A DNA stretch of 64,000 bases from Paenibacillus validus NBRC 15382 (GCF_004000985.1 NZ_BIMH01000004.1:1-64000), one strand, 5' to 3'. Positions 42,484-51,963 are shown, counted from the first letter of the stretch. Notes: generated by a model not told the origin, from the letters alone. Translations and numbers: made by a program.

Positions 42484-43426
42484 TAGGTTCGCAAAAAGAA
42501 AAAACACCAATTGGAATGGTCAGCCATCTGGATGTTGTGAAATATCAGAATTACCTCAAGAAGGACAAACTGAAATGGGATGATCATTACAGCAATAAGA
42601 ATTGCCAAACCCATCAGGTTGGGCTCAAATCGACAACCGTAAATAATGCTATCCAATATCTAAAAGCCTTCTTTAATTTCTTGGATAACGAGCAAATAAT
42701 AGAGGTAAATCCTATGAATGGAATCGAGAAGTGCAAGGTTGAAGTGGAATACAACTTTCTGAATGATTATGAAGCGAAGCGTTTCTTGAGCAAACTGGAT
42801 AAAGAATTTCGTCGTAAGGGCGATTTTGATTTACTTCGGGAAATCTGCATCGTCAAATTTATGCTAGAGACCGGAATCCGGGCGAGTGAATGCCTGCAAC
42901 TTTTGCCAAGCGACGTTTTTCTGAATCAGAGCTATATTCATATACGGGCAGAAATTGCGAAAAATCGAAAGGCACGAATTGTGCCCATTTCAAACCCCGT
43001 CCTCCACTGTTTGAGTCACATCATTCGGGAACAGAGAAAAATTGAATTGGTTAAACCTGAATGCACTGGGTTGTGGTTTAAAAAAGACGGAACACGTTAT
43101 ACCTACGGCAGTTTATCCAAGCGGATCAAGACGTTTGCAAAATGGGCAGAGATTCCGAAAGAAAAAGTGTATTGTCATAATTTTCGGCATTACTGTGCTA
43201 CCAGTCGGTTAAAGGCAGGTGAAATCGGAAACGGCCGTCCAGCAAATTATGGGTCATATCGATCCGAAAATGTTGAGGCTCTATGTCCATTATAAACGAT
43301 TTGGTGCAGAGCAACAGCAAGTTTAGTCCGTTACTCAAAATAACCAATTCCCCTGGAGCCAAAAAGAAAGAACAAAAGTTTGACATCAACATTGATCCAG
43401 AGGATATCCCTTCACTTGTAGGATAA
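42484..43426 (+). pseudogene. Decayed second tyrosine recombinase
   Basis: A recombinase related to the one at 38639 but broken. The N-terminal part is missing: readable similarity starts at VSHLDVVKYQNYLKKDKLKW. The catalytic domain has TGIRASECLQL and HNFRHYCATSRLKAG. A frameshift near 43218 moves the rest (QQIMGHIDPKMLRLYVHYK, with the His and the tyrosine) to another frame. A second shift near 43318 leads to SKFSPLLKITN and the end at 43426, matching the first recombinase's HEKYSPVLSLN tail. The open frame 42516-43295 therefore does not encode a working enzyme. The cargo cassette adjoins its truncated start. Confidence 0.85.
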
Positions 43427-43454
43427 CCAGTACCGAGCCACGATATGTACGTGA

Positions 43455-43491
43455 AAAGACCCTCAAATGTGCAGAGGGTCTTTGTTTTTTT
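43455..43491 (+). terminator. Intrinsic terminator after the decayed recombinase
   Basis: AAAGACCCTC and GAGGGTCTTT form a ten-pair stem followed by GTTTTTTT. Confidence 0.9.
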
Positions 43492-43514
43492 CTCGTATTT
43501 TTTACCAAAAATAA

Positions 43515-43543
43515 TTGACAAACAATGGGTACGGAATTAAAAT
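43515..43543 (+). promoter_or_regulatory. Sigma-A-type promoter facing the right end of the element
   Basis: TTGACA (43515-43520) and TAAAAT (43538-43543) are separated by 17 bases. A good AAAGGAG and ATGATG follow at about 43560-43580, but the frame stops after eight codons. It points toward the convergent spo0A end, and in a circular form would point across the attachment site toward the recombinase at the left end. Confidence 0.6.
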
Positions 43544-43654
43544 GGGCTTATTTCTTGGAAAGGAGATTTGTTGCCATGATGGCCAAATATTTGTTGGAAT
43601 GATGCATTTGGTCGGCCTTCAAAATCCTCTGAAATTGACACCTTCAAAACCCCG

Positions 43655-43678
43655 AAAGCCCTTGCCCCACAAGGCTTT
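43655..43678 (-). terminator. spo0A terminator carried by the element
   Basis: On the minus strand AAAGCCTTGT pairs with (C)AAGGGCTTT just past the spo0A TAA. It lies inside the element, so the integrated state gives spo0A this terminator in place of its former downstream sequence. Confidence 0.65.
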
Positions 43679-43740
43679 AGCTCACTTTATGCTCGATCCT
43701 TAATTTATCCGCCACCATCGCGATGAATTCGCTGTTTGTC
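43677..43740 (-). repeat. Right attachment repeat (attR-like) within the spo0A coding end
   Basis: This is the functional last part of spo0A ([20 protein letters not shown]). It matches the left copy exactly at 43687-43699 (TTATGCTCGATCC) and 43705-43721 (TTATCCGCCACCATCGC), which bracket the likely crossover. It uses A/T-richer codons such as TTA AGG and AGC TAA. Confidence 0.85.
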
Positions 43741-44480
43741 GGCTTGGACTTACTTATATTGATCGTATAACCGAACAGGTGGCTGATGCTGTCGATGTTG
43801 CCGCGCGTCCAGGCGACTTCAATCGCGTGGCGGATGGCACGTTCGACGCGGCTCGGCGTCGTTTTGTATTTTTCGGCGATAGCCGGATAGAGCGTTTTCG
43901 TAATGGCGCCCAGAATCTCGATATTGTTGTAAACCATCGTAATCGCTTCACGCAAATATTGATAGCCTTTAATATGCGCCGGAACGCCGATCTCATGGAT
44001 GATCGTTGTAATGTTGGCGTCCAGATTCTTGCCCTTTGGCAGTTGGACGACATTCGCTTTCATCGGCGATGGCGACGACATCATCGGCATCGACTGTGAA
44101 CTATTCACCAGCTGGCGTATGCGATTCGTAAGAATTTCCATATCGAACGGTTTCAAAATATAATAGGAAGCGCCCAATTGAACCGCTTTCTGCGTTATAT
44201 TCTCTTGACCGAATGCGGTGAGCATGATGATCTTGGGCTGCGGGTTCAAATCCATTTCGCGAAGTTTCTCAAGAACGCCCAAACCGTCCAGGTGCGGCAT
44301 AATAATATCCAGAATTAATACATCGGGCACCTGACCGCTTTGCTCAATTAAACGAAGTACATCATTCCCGTTATAGGCAACGCCGGAAACGCGCATATCC
44401 TCTTGCTCGTCAATAAATTCGGATAATAAGTTCGTAAATTCACGGTTATCATCTGCTAAAAGAACTTCAATAGTTTGCAA
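43677..44480 (-). CDS. spo0A: Sporulation master regulator Spo0A
   Basis: Response regulator that, once phosphorylated by the phosphorelay, starts sporulation. 267 residues: receiver domain with ADDNREF (Asp10/Asp11), phospho-acceptor Asp58 in [18 protein letters not shown] and the conserved Lys in ILKPFD. The DNA-binding domain carries [35 protein letters not shown] and the C-terminal [16 protein letters not shown]. The coding end coincides with the attachment site of a mobile element, yet the frame is intact. Upstream lie 0A-box sequences and a sigma-H-like promoter; spoIVB is the next gene upstream on the strand, as in all relatives. Confidence 0.98.
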   Translation of the reverse strand: MQTIEVLLADDNREFTNLLSEFIDEQEDMRVSGVAYNGNDVLRLIEQSGQVPDVLILDIIMPHLDGLGVLEKLREMDLNPQPKIIMLTAFGQENITQKAVQLGASYYILKPFDMEILTNRIRQLVNSSQSMPMMSSPSPMKANVVQLPKGKNLDANITTIIHEIGVPAHIKGYQYLREAITMVYNNIEILGAITKTLYPAIAEKYKTTPSRVERAIRHAIEVAWTRGNIDSISHLFGYTINISKSKPTNSEFIAMVADKLRIEHKVS

Positions 44481-44540
44481 CGTTATACTCCTCCTTCATT
44501 TGCGGCAATTAACTTTAGCATTATTTACCTAAGTATATTA

Positions 44541-44575
44541 TTTCGACAGATAGCCTAAAATTCCTTCTGTCGAAT
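44541..44575 (-). promoter_or_regulatory. Sigma-H-like promoter overlapped by Spo0A boxes
   Basis: Minus strand: AGGAATT (44566-44560), an 11-base spacer, then GTCGAAAT (44548-44541), close to the sigma-H pattern. TGTCGAA occurs twice on this strand (44549-44543, over the -10, and 44575-44569, just upstream of the -35); these are exact Spo0A-box cores. This fits the autoregulated Ps promoter of spo0A known in Bacillus subtilis. Confidence 0.72.
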
Positions 44576-44723
44576 ATTATTTTTCTGGATTTTTTTTCTG
44601 ATATCTATTATAATTAAAAATTTAATTCATTAAAATACAATTATCGACAAAAGCAGAGGGAATCCCCTCTATTTTCTCTAGGTTAGACGGGTTGCACGCG
44701 AAATTTGTTTCAATAACATCAAG

Positions 44724-44758
44724 ACAAAAAAACTGAAGACCGTTAACTGGCCTTCAGT
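44724..44758 (-). terminator. Terminator overlapping the end of spoIVB
   Basis: ACTGAAGGCC and GGTCTTCAGT pair on the minus strand and are followed by TTTTTTT. The hairpin starts inside the last codons of spoIVB, with the stop codon in the loop. Confidence 0.85.
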
Positions 44759-46110
44759 TGTTGTTCGGGCTTCGACTCCGATTCCGTTATCGTACCGGGC
44801 GCTCTTAGCATGATGCCTGCATCCTGCAGCATCCATTCGATAAAACAACCGTATCCGCTCGCCGGATCGTTCACGAAGACATGGGTGACGGCGCCGACGA
44901 CTTTACCGCTCTGAATGATCGGGCTGCCGCTCATGCCCTGCACGATGCCGCCTGTCTTATCCAACAACCGGGGGTCGGTAATCTTGATGACCATCCCTTT
45001 CGTTGCCGGGAACTCCTGTTTCGCGACGTGGACGACTTCGATATCGAATTTCTCGACTTTCTGACCGTTCACCACCGTATAAATTTGCGCTGGCCCTTCG
45101 CGCACTTCTTCGGCAAAAGCGACAGGCATTGCTTTATCATATAAACTGTGATCCGGGGCATTGAACATTTTACCGAAAATGCCGAACTGCGTATTTTTCT
45201 CAATGTTGCCAATCGACTTGCTTTCCTTCGAAAACTGAGCCCGCTTCTCCCCCGGTTCCCCATTCTGACTTTTCGAGATGGAGGTGACGTTGGAGTGCAC
45301 GATATCGCCCCCGCCGACTACAATTGGCGTTTGTGTATCCATATCGGTTATTACATGTCCAAGGGCGCCGTATACGCCCTGATCCGGCGCATAGAACGTC
45401 AATGTGCCCACACCTGCCGCCGAATCCCGAATATAGAGGCCGAGCCGATAAGCTTTATCGACCGCATCGTATGCCGGCGTTATCGGGATCTCTAAGGTTT
45501 CGTTGTTTCGCACAATCGTAAGCACAATCGGTTTCTTGCTTTCGCCGGCCGCTTTGACAAGCTCAGCCACTTTACTTACGTCCTGGATCGGCTTACCGTT
45601 CATTTTGACAATGAGATCGCCCAGCTGTACCTTCGCTTCCTCACCAGGAGACGACCTTTTATCCTCGGCAACCGAGACGAGATGATGGCCTACGACCATG
45701 ATACCCGCCGATTTCAGCTTAACGCCGATCGTCTGGCCGCCGGGAATCACTTTCAAATCCGGAACAACGTTTACTTTCACGGTTTTGAGCGGAATCGCAC
45801 CGAATAATTTCAGTTTCATTTCCGCTTTTCCTGCCCGGTAGGACTCTAAGGAGATCGGCTGATGAAGATCAACGCGGAAGGAATGCTCCGTGGAACCATT
45901 AACTTTAATGATTTCGGGATGATTGACCGTTACTTGTGCGCTGACCGGCATGACCAAATTCAAATGAGCCTCTTGACCGGAAAATAATCGAAGTTCCTCG
46001 GGGAATGAGGCAAAGCTGCGGAATGGGGTGGTCAAGCTACCCAAACAAACGAAGAGGACGAGCAGTAATCCAATCAATCTTTTTCTCTGGTTGGAACTCA
46101 ATTCGCTCAC
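44743..46110 (-). CDS. spoIVB: SpoIVB serine peptidase
   Basis: The forespore-secreted protease that signals to the mother cell by cleaving SpoIVFA, releasing SpoIVFB to process pro-sigma-K. 455 residues: an N-terminal membrane helix (LIGLLLVLFVCLGSL), a PDZ domain around residues 125-215 (VQLGDLIVKMNGKPIQDV), and the S55 peptidase domain with catalytic His252 (GALGHVITD) and Ser394 (QGMSGSPII). All catalytic positions are intact. Between recN and spo0A as in all Bacillales. Confidence 0.97.
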   Translation of the reverse strand: MSELSSNQRKRLIGLLLVLFVCLGSLTTPFRSFASFPEELRLFSGQEAHLNLVMPVSAQVTVNHPEIIKVNGSTEHSFRVDLHQPISLESYRAGKAEMKLKLFGAIPLKTVKVNVVPDLKVIPGGQTIGVKLKSAGIMVVGHHLVSVAEDKRSSPGEEAKVQLGDLIVKMNGKPIQDVSKVAELVKAAGESKKPIVLTIVRNNETLEIPITPAYDAVDKAYRLGLYIRDSAAGVGTLTFYAPDQGVYGALGHVITDMDTQTPIVVGGGDIVHSNVTSISKSQNGEPGEKRAQFSKESKSIGNIEKNTQFGIFGKMFNAPDHSLYDKAMPVAFAEEVREGPAQIYTVVNGQKVEKFDIEVVHVAKQEFPATKGMVIKITDPRLLDKTGGIVQGMSGSPIIQSGKVVGAVTHVFVNDPASGYGCFIEWMLQDAGIMLRAPGTITESESKPEQQLKAS

Positions 46111-46288
46111 GCTCCCTTGCTTCCTTTGCTTAGCGGCACCAAGCTCTACGATGGCTTCAAAAAGCTGGCGTCACACCTGCAATCCATGACCTTACTTGCG
46201 CTTAGATCACTTGGCAGCACCGCCGTTTGTGTACCTTTAAGGTAACCCCGCGCTCCCGCTTTTATAACTCCAAAATGCTCCCACCCCG

Positions 46289-47989
46289 TCAGAGCATCTT
46301 TGCTTTTTTATCATTGGCTAAGGCTAACATTTCCTGCGCATGCTCGATCGTTTTGTCCGTTACTTCAACCCCGCCGAGCATCCGCGCAAGCTCATGCGCC
46401 CGGTCGCTTCCGTGTAAATCCTCGATCCGCGTGTACGTCCGATCTTCATCGGTCGTCTTGCGGATAAGATAATGCACGTCGGCCATGCAGGCCACCTGTG
46501 GCAGGTGGGTGATCGAGAAAACCTGGCAGCTTCGCGACAGCTTGGACATGCGTTCGGCGATCGCTTGCGCGGCGCGCCCGCTTACCCCGGTATCCACCTC
46601 ATCGAACACGAGTACGGGAATACGGTCAACGCGGGCGAATATTGATTTCAGCGCCAGCATCACGCGCGAAATTTCCCCGCCTGAGGCAATTTTGCTTAAC
46701 GAGCGGAGCGGTTCTCCGGGGTTTGCCGAAATAAGAAACTCCACTTGATCCGCACCCTCGGGCGTAAACTTGCGCTCGCCTTCCGCCGCGAAGTGCACTT
46801 TAAATTGCGTTCGTTCCATATGTAATTCGCGAAGCTCAACCACGATCTCCCCGGACAGCCGTTCCGCGACAGCCATCCGTTTCAGCGTCAAGTCGGAAGC
46901 TAAGCGCCCGAGCAGCTCGACAGCCTGCCGTTCCTCCCGCTGCAGCTCCTGCAGCCGTTCGTCCTTATGTTCGATGAGGTGGAGCTCCGCCTCGATTTTG
47001 TCCGCATAGGTCAGAATATCTGCTACGTTATCTCCATATTTTCTCCGAAGTGTGGAAATCGTATCCAGTCTTTGTTCGATAAAATCGAGCCGCGCCGGGT
47101 TGAATTCGATCTCGTCGCGATAATCGCGAATTTGATACGCGGCGTCCTCCAGCTGATAGAACGCCGATTGAACTTGCTCTGCTAACGGCTGCAGCCTGAC
47201 CGTATCGTAAGACGCAATGTCTTGCAGCTTCTGGACGGCTCGTCCAATCGCATCAAGCCCCTTGCTGCCGCCGTATATAAGCTCGTAGGCGTCCGCCGCG
47301 TTCTGATACAGCTTCTCGGCGTTGGACAGCTTCCGCTTCTCTTCCTGCAGCGCCTCGTCTTCGCCCGGCTTCAGCTTGGCCGAACGGATTTCTTCCACTT
47401 GGAATTTGTATAAATCGGCCATCTGAAGGGCCTGCTGGCTCGTTTCCTGAAGCTCGCGCACCTGCTTGCGGATCGATTGGTAAGCGGCATAAGCCTGGCG
47501 GTATTCCCGTTTGACCGGACCGATCTCCGCTTCACCGAACATATCCAGCAGGCGGATGTGCTCCTCCGTCTTAAAGAGCGACTGATGCTCATGCTGTCCG
47601 TGAATGTTAACGAGCCATTCCCCGATCTCTTTCAGCATCGCCAAATTCACCAGCTGACCGTTCACCCGGCTCGTGCTTTTGCCCTGTGCCGAAATTTCTC
47701 TGCGTATAATAAGATGCTCTTCTGAAACGCCTTCTATGCCTAACCGGGATAACGCTTCCCGTACCGGATGATCGGCCCCGACTTGGAACAAAGCTTCGAT
47801 CGAAGCTTTATCGCTCCCGTACCTCACCAAATCGGAGGAGCTCCTGCCGCCCGCAATCAAGCTTAAGGCGTCGATTATAATCGATTTGCCGGCTCCGGTT
47901 TCCCCGGTCAGAACGTGAAAGCCGGATTTGCAATGGAGCTCCACATGCTCGATCACGGCTAAATGACGAATGGACAATTCCAACAGCAT
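46289..47989 (-). CDS. recN: DNA repair protein RecN
   Basis: SMC-like ATPase of double-strand break repair, 566 residues. Walker A GETGAGKSIIIDAL at the N-terminus, a long coiled-coil middle (roughly residues 160-370), and C-terminal ABC signature ASGGEISRVMLALK with Walker B VLVFDEVDTGVSG. A short hairpin (ATGCTC/GAGCAT) followed by TTTTG overlaps its stop. Next to argR as in relatives. Confidence 0.97.
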   Translation of the reverse strand: MLLELSIRHLAVIEHVELHCKSGFHVLTGETGAGKSIIIDALSLIAGGRSSSDLVRYGSDKASIEALFQVGADHPVREALSRLGIEGVSEEHLIIRREISAQGKSTSRVNGQLVNLAMLKEIGEWLVNIHGQHEHQSLFKTEEHIRLLDMFGEAEIGPVKREYRQAYAAYQSIRKQVRELQETSQQALQMADLYKFQVEEIRSAKLKPGEDEALQEEKRKLSNAEKLYQNAADAYELIYGGSKGLDAIGRAVQKLQDIASYDTVRLQPLAEQVQSAFYQLEDAAYQIRDYRDEIEFNPARLDFIEQRLDTISTLRRKYGDNVADILTYADKIEAELHLIEHKDERLQELQREERQAVELLGRLASDLTLKRMAVAERLSGEIVVELRELHMERTQFKVHFAAEGERKFTPEGADQVEFLISANPGEPLRSLSKIASGGEISRVMLALKSIFARVDRIPVLVFDEVDTGVSGRAAQAIAERMSKLSRSCQVFSITHLPQVACMADVHYLIRKTTDEDRTYTRIEDLHGSDRAHELARMLGGVEVTDKTIEHAQEMLALANDKKAKML

Positions 47990-48011
47990 AAGCGCACCTC
48001 TTCCCCTGCGA

Positions 48012-48461
48012 TTAACTTAGCATTCCGAGAATTTGATTGACCACATGGACGCTCTGATCCTTCGTCCGGCAAATGATCAAGATCGTATCGTCGCCGCAAA
48101 TAGTCCCCATAATCTCATTCCATTCCAGACTGTCGATCAGGGCGCCGATCGCATTCGCCGTGCCGGGCAAGCTCTTCAGCACGACCAGATTCTCCGAGTA
48201 ATCGATATGGACGAAGTGGTCGTTCAGCGCGCGGCGGAGCCGCTGCAGCGGATTGTATCTTTGATCCGCCGGCATCGAATATTTATATCGTCCGTCGTCG
48301 AGCGGTACTTTGATCAGATGCATTTCTTTGATATCCCGCGAAATGGTCGCCTGGGTGACGTGAAAACCGCCGTTGCGCAGCTGCTCCACCAGTTCATCCT
48401 GCGTTTCGATTTCGTTGTTCGTAATAATTTCGCGAATTTTCACATGTCGTTGACCCTTCAT
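48012..48461 (-). CDS. argR: Arginine repressor ArgR/AhrC
   Basis: A 149-residue hexameric regulator of arginine metabolism. N-terminal winged helix ([38 protein letters not shown]) and C-terminal arginine-binding domain with the [11 protein letters not shown] and [13 protein letters not shown] motifs. GGGAGGAACC precedes the ATG. Conserved argR-recN order. Confidence 0.97.
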   Translation of the reverse strand: MKGQRHVKIREIITNNEIETQDELVEQLRNGGFHVTQATISRDIKEMHLIKVPLDDGRYKYSMPADQRYNPLQRLRRALNDHFVHIDYSENLVVLKSLPGTANAIGALIDSLEWNEIMGTICGDDTILIICRTKDQSVHVVNQILGMLS

Positions 48462-48501
48462 AGGTTCCTCCCTGAGGTATGTGATCGGCTATGTGTGAAC
48501 A

Positions 48502-48978
48502 TTAAAGTTCCTCTTCATCCGGTTCGGTTAAGCTGAACCGGTAACAATCGATAAGCTTGTCCTGCAGATGCACGTAAAGGACGCCGGCGGTTTGCGCATC
48601 CAACAGTTGGTAGACGAACAACCGGTCGCGGACCGCGCTGCCTGTTTTCTCAAGCGGCTTACGATCCTTGGCCAGCTTAACGGCGTAATATTCCCCGTCC
48701 CGCTCCGCCATATAATCGATAAACAACCGGCTTTGCAGCGACTCCGAATCGTTCACCAAAATATATACGGGCACGCGCCGTTTGCCGCTCAACACCCGGT
48801 ATCCGTATTCCCCGAGTAATAGTGTCGCTTCATCCTCGGGAACGGCTTCTTCCGTTAACCACTCCAAGGGCGGCACTTGCTCCACCGTTTCGCGCATTTT
48901 TCCCCGAAGGTACTTATACAGCCAGAAAATGAGCACGACGATGAGGAGAATCACAATGAAACCGTCTCCGCTTTGCAT
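48502..48978 (-). CDS. Membrane-anchored protein of unknown function
   Basis: A 158-residue protein with one N-terminal membrane helix (GFIVILLIVVLIFWLYKYL) and a soluble domain that reads YRVLSGKRRVPVYILVND and RLFIDYMAERDGEYYAVKLAKDRKPLEKTGSAVRD. The soluble domain looks like a small alpha/beta fold, possibly nuclease-like, but I do not recognise the family. The start at 48978 has GAGGTGATG upstream. Lies between tlyA and argR, downstream of the tlyA terminator. Confidence 0.75.
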   Translation of the reverse strand: MQSGDGFIVILLIVVLIFWLYKYLRGKMRETVEQVPPLEWLTEEAVPEDEATLLLGEYGYRVLSGKRRVPVYILVNDSESLQSRLFIDYMAERDGEYYAVKLAKDRKPLEKTGSAVRDRLFVYQLLDAQTAGVLYVHLQDKLIDCYRFSLTEPDEEEL

Positions 48979-49041
48979 GGCATCACCTCGGGTAGTACTA
49001 TTCGAGGAAAATGCGCCAATCTCCTCTATAATTGGCAAAAA

Positions 49042-49131
49042 AACTCATCCCGGTTACGTCGGACAGACGTTGCCGTCCGTCCTCCAATAACGCGCAGGCC
49101 AAGCGAAATTACCGCTTCAACCCTGGGATGA
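49042..49131 (-). terminator. Long-loop terminator overlapping the tlyA end
   Basis: On the minus strand ACTCATCCC (in the last codons of tlyA) pairs with GGGATGAGT 70 bases later, followed by TTTTTTT. The loop itself may fold further. The unusual length makes this a less certain call. Confidence 0.5.
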
Positions 49132-49959
49132 GTCCTGCATGCTTTGCGACTCCTGCACGACAGCCCGAATGAGAGCATCCAGCTCCGGCTCCGGGATGAC
49201 GCCTTGTATGGATTTTTGTAAATAAGCTAAAAATTCGATGTTCCCTTCGCCGCCCTTGATCGGAGAGAACGTTAACCCGCGCAGGGCGAAACCGTTCTGC
49301 TGGGCGAAGCGCAGCACCGTCTCCAGCACTTCCCGGTGTACGGCCGGCTCGCGGACGACGCCCGTCTTCGGCACCTTCTCCCGGCCAGCCTCAAACTGAG
49401 GCTTTACGAGCGCCACAACCGTCCCATCGTCGGCTAACAAGCCGTGGAGGGCCGGCAATATAAGCTTCAGCGAGATGAACGACACGTCGATCGACGCGAA
49501 AGTCGGCTGAGGCCCTTGAAGATCCCCGGGCTGCATGAAACGGAAATTTGTGCGTTCCATCACGCACACCCGCGGATCCTTACGCAGCGACCAATCCAAT
49601 TGATTGTATCCGACGTCGACGGCGTAAACGTAGGCCGCGCCATGCTGCAAGGCGCAGTCCGTGAAGCCGCCGGTCGACGCCCCGATATCGAGCATCGTCA
49701 CACCGCTCACGTCGATCTCGAACTTGCGGAGCGCCTTCTCCAGCTTCAATCCCCCACGGCTGACGTAGGGGTGCAGCGCGCCCTTGACGACAATCGCTGC
49801 GGCTTTGGGCACTTTCGTGCCCGCCTTGTCGACCGGTTCGCCCGCTACGGAGACGAGCCCCGCCATAATGGCGGATTTCGCCTTCTCGCGCGTTTCGAAC
49901 AGTCCGCGTTCGACAAGAAGAACGTCCAGCCGTTCCTTTTCCGTTTTATCCGATGCCAT
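49117..49959 (-). CDS. TlyA-family rRNA methyltransferase (YqxC)
   Basis: A 280-residue S4-FtsJ fusion, the TlyA type of 2'-O-ribose rRNA methyltransferase (also called hemolysin A). N-terminal S4 RNA-binding domain (ERLDVLLVERGLFETREKAKSAIMAGLV), then an S-adenosylmethionine domain with VTMLDIGASTGGFTDCALQHGAA and the catalytic Lys-Asp-Lys-Glu type residues around VALVKPQFEAGRE. Between dxs and argR as in Bacillus. Confidence 0.93.
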   Translation of the reverse strand: MASDKTEKERLDVLLVERGLFETREKAKSAIMAGLVSVAGEPVDKAGTKVPKAAAIVVKGALHPYVSRGGLKLEKALRKFEIDVSGVTMLDIGASTGGFTDCALQHGAAYVYAVDVGYNQLDWSLRKDPRVCVMERTNFRFMQPGDLQGPQPTFASIDVSFISLKLILPALHGLLADDGTVVALVKPQFEAGREKVPKTGVVREPAVHREVLETVLRFAQQNGFALRGLTFSPIKGGEGNIEFLAYLQKSIQGVIPEPELDALIRAVVQESQSMQDSSQG

Positions 49960-49980
49960 GAACCTCTCCTACTCTGAACG

Positions 49981-51867
49981 TTACGCCCTTTGTCGTTTGC
50001 GGGGCACGAGCGCCGTCAATTCGGACACGAGACGTTCGGCGGTCAAACCGACTTCCTCCCGCTGTTGTCCGACCGAACCGTGCTCCACGAAGTAATCGGG
50101 AACGCCGATCGTCTTCACCCTCATACCGTAATGGTTATGGAGCGAATAATACTCAAGAACCCCGCTGCCGAAGCCGCCCATCACGGCACCTTCCTCGAGC
50201 GTAAGGACCGGGATATCTTCCTTGGCCAGCTGGTTCAGCATCGCTTCGTCCATCGGCTTGATAAACCGCGCGTTGACGACACGCACCTGTACGCCTTCCT
50301 TCGCCAGCGTCTCCGCCGCTTCGAGGGCGATCGGAATCATGGGGCCGACGGCTAAAATCGCCGCATCCTGCCCATGACGGAGCGTTTCCCATGTACCGAT
50401 TGGAATCGCCGTCAACTGCTCGTCGAGCGGTACGCCCAGTCCGTTAATGCGCGGATACCGGTATGCGATCGGGCCGTCTTCATAATCGAGCGCCGTCTTC
50501 ATCATATGACGGAGCTCGTTCTCATCCTTCGGCATCATCACGACCATATTCGGGATGCTGCGCAAGTAAGCAATATCATACACCCCTTGATGCGTTTCGC
50601 CGTCGGGTCCGACGAAGCCGGCGCGATCTATGGCGAAAGTTACGTTCAGGTTGGCGCGGCATATATCGTGTACAACCTGGTCATAGGCCCGCTGCAGGAA
50701 CGTGGAGTATACGGCAAACACCGGCTTCAAGCCTTCGGACGCCAAACCGGCGGAGAAGGTCGCCGCGTGCTGCTCGGCAATCCCTACGTCGAACATCCGT
50801 TCCGGGTAGGCCTTGGCAAACCCGAGCAGCCCGGATCCGCCCGGCATCGCCGGGGTAATGGCTACGACGCGCTTATCCTGCGCGGCGAGCTCGATCAGCG
50901 TACTGCCGAACACTTCCGTATACATCGGCGGACCGACCGGCTTCAAGACCTGACCGGATTCGATCTTGTAAGGACTGATGCCATGCCACTTGTGCGAATC
51001 GGCTTCCGCGGGCGAGTAGCCCTTGCCTTTCAGCGTAATGACATGGACGACGACCGGACCGTTCACCTTATCCGCTTGCTTCAGCGTTTCCATCAGCAGA
51101 GACAGATTGTGGCCGTCCACCGGACCGAAATACGTAAATCCGAGCTCTTCGAACCATACCCCCGGTACGACCAAATATTTGAAGGAGTCTTTCAACCGCT
51201 CGACCGTCTTGGCAAGCGTCCCGCCGATGGCCGGAATTTTCTTGAGCAATTGCTCGACCTCTTCTTTGGCCTTTACATAATGACGGTCGGAGCGGATGCG
51301 CGCCAAATAGTTGCTGAGCGCGCCAACGTTCGGAGCGATCGACATTTCGTTATCGTTAAGCACGACCATCAGCTTACGGCGCTCGTGTCCGATATGATTG
51401 AGCGCTTCGAGCGCCATGCCGCCCGTTAAGGCGCCGTCGCCGATCATAGCGATGACGCGGTTTGATTTCCCTTGCAGGTCGCGCGATACCGCCATGCCCA
51501 TCGCCGCGGATAACGACGTGCTGCTGTGTCCGGCTTCCCAGACGTCATGTTCACTCTCGGACCGTTTCACAAATCCGCAAAGCCCTTTATATTTACGCAA
51601 AGTGTCGAATTGATTCATCCGGCCGGTTAAAATTTTATGAACGTAAGACTGATGCCCGACATCAAAAATAAATTTGTCTCTCGGACTGTCAAACAAGTAA
51701 TGCAGCGCTAACGTTAACTCGACAACCCCAAGATTCGGCGCGAGGTGACCGCCGGTAACCGAAAGCTTCTCGACAAGAAACTGTCTGATTTCAGCCGCCA
51801 ACGGCTCAAGTTGTTCGAAAGCGAGGCGCTTTAAGTCGTCTGGCTGTTGAATTTGTTCGAGCAGCAT
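49981..51867 (-). CDS. dxs: 1-deoxy-D-xylulose-5-phosphate synthase
   Basis: First enzyme of the MEP isoprenoid pathway, 628 residues, thiamine diphosphate dependent. Visible motifs: [50 protein letters not shown] (cofactor site), the VVGPDG-like [17 protein letters not shown] and C-terminal YPRI. Followed on the same strand by tlyA; ispA, a user of its product, is directly upstream. Confidence 0.97.
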   Translation of the reverse strand: MLLEQIQQPDDLKRLAFEQLEPLAAEIRQFLVEKLSVTGGHLAPNLGVVELTLALHYLFDSPRDKFIFDVGHQSYVHKILTGRMNQFDTLRKYKGLCGFVKRSESEHDVWEAGHSSTSLSAAMGMAVSRDLQGKSNRVIAMIGDGALTGGMALEALNHIGHERRKLMVVLNDNEMSIAPNVGALSNYLARIRSDRHYVKAKEEVEQLLKKIPAIGGTLAKTVERLKDSFKYLVVPGVWFEELGFTYFGPVDGHNLSLLMETLKQADKVNGPVVVHVITLKGKGYSPAEADSHKWHGISPYKIESGQVLKPVGPPMYTEVFGSTLIELAAQDKRVVAITPAMPGGSGLLGFAKAYPERMFDVGIAEQHAATFSAGLASEGLKPVFAVYSTFLQRAYDQVVHDICRANLNVTFAIDRAGFVGPDGETHQGVYDIAYLRSIPNMVVMMPKDENELRHMMKTALDYEDGPIAYRYPRINGLGVPLDEQLTAIPIGTWETLRHGQDAAILAVGPMIPIALEAAETLAKEGVQVRVVNARFIKPMDEAMLNQLAKEDIPVLTLEEGAVMGGFGSGVLEYYSLHNHYGMRVKTIGVPDYFVEHGSVGQQREEVGLTAERLVSELTALVPRKRQRA

Positions 51868-51963
51868 GCTTGTTCCCCCCGCTTTCCTTAGTGGATTTGT
51901 CGTGTGTTTCTATGTTGATGTCATTATAGCACAGCCGCTTTAGCCCACTCAATCGAACCGGAC

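Larger units (their letters stand above)
38388..43740. mobile_element. Tyrosine-recombinase element integrated at the 3' end of spo0A
   Basis: Two copies of the last 60 bases of spo0A, in the same orientation, bracket about 5.3 kb. Inside are an intact tyrosine recombinase near the left end, a decayed second recombinase near the right end, and an AT-rich cassette of three genes. The copies encode the same C-terminal peptide with different synonymous codons, the pattern left when an element carries its own version of a gene end as attachment site. I infer integration by site-specific recombination. No conjugation, replication or phage structural genes are present, so the element would need help to move between cells. 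Exact ends are uncertain by a few tens of bases. Confidence 0.78.

Noticed and set aside
42516-43295. Open frame taken as an intact second integrase
   Set aside because: It lacks the N-terminal domain and ends out of frame before the catalytic His and Tyr, which are found in other frames downstream.
50374-51429. 351-codon plus-strand open frame opposite dxs
   Set aside because: Antisense shadow of a highly conserved gene, no start signal.
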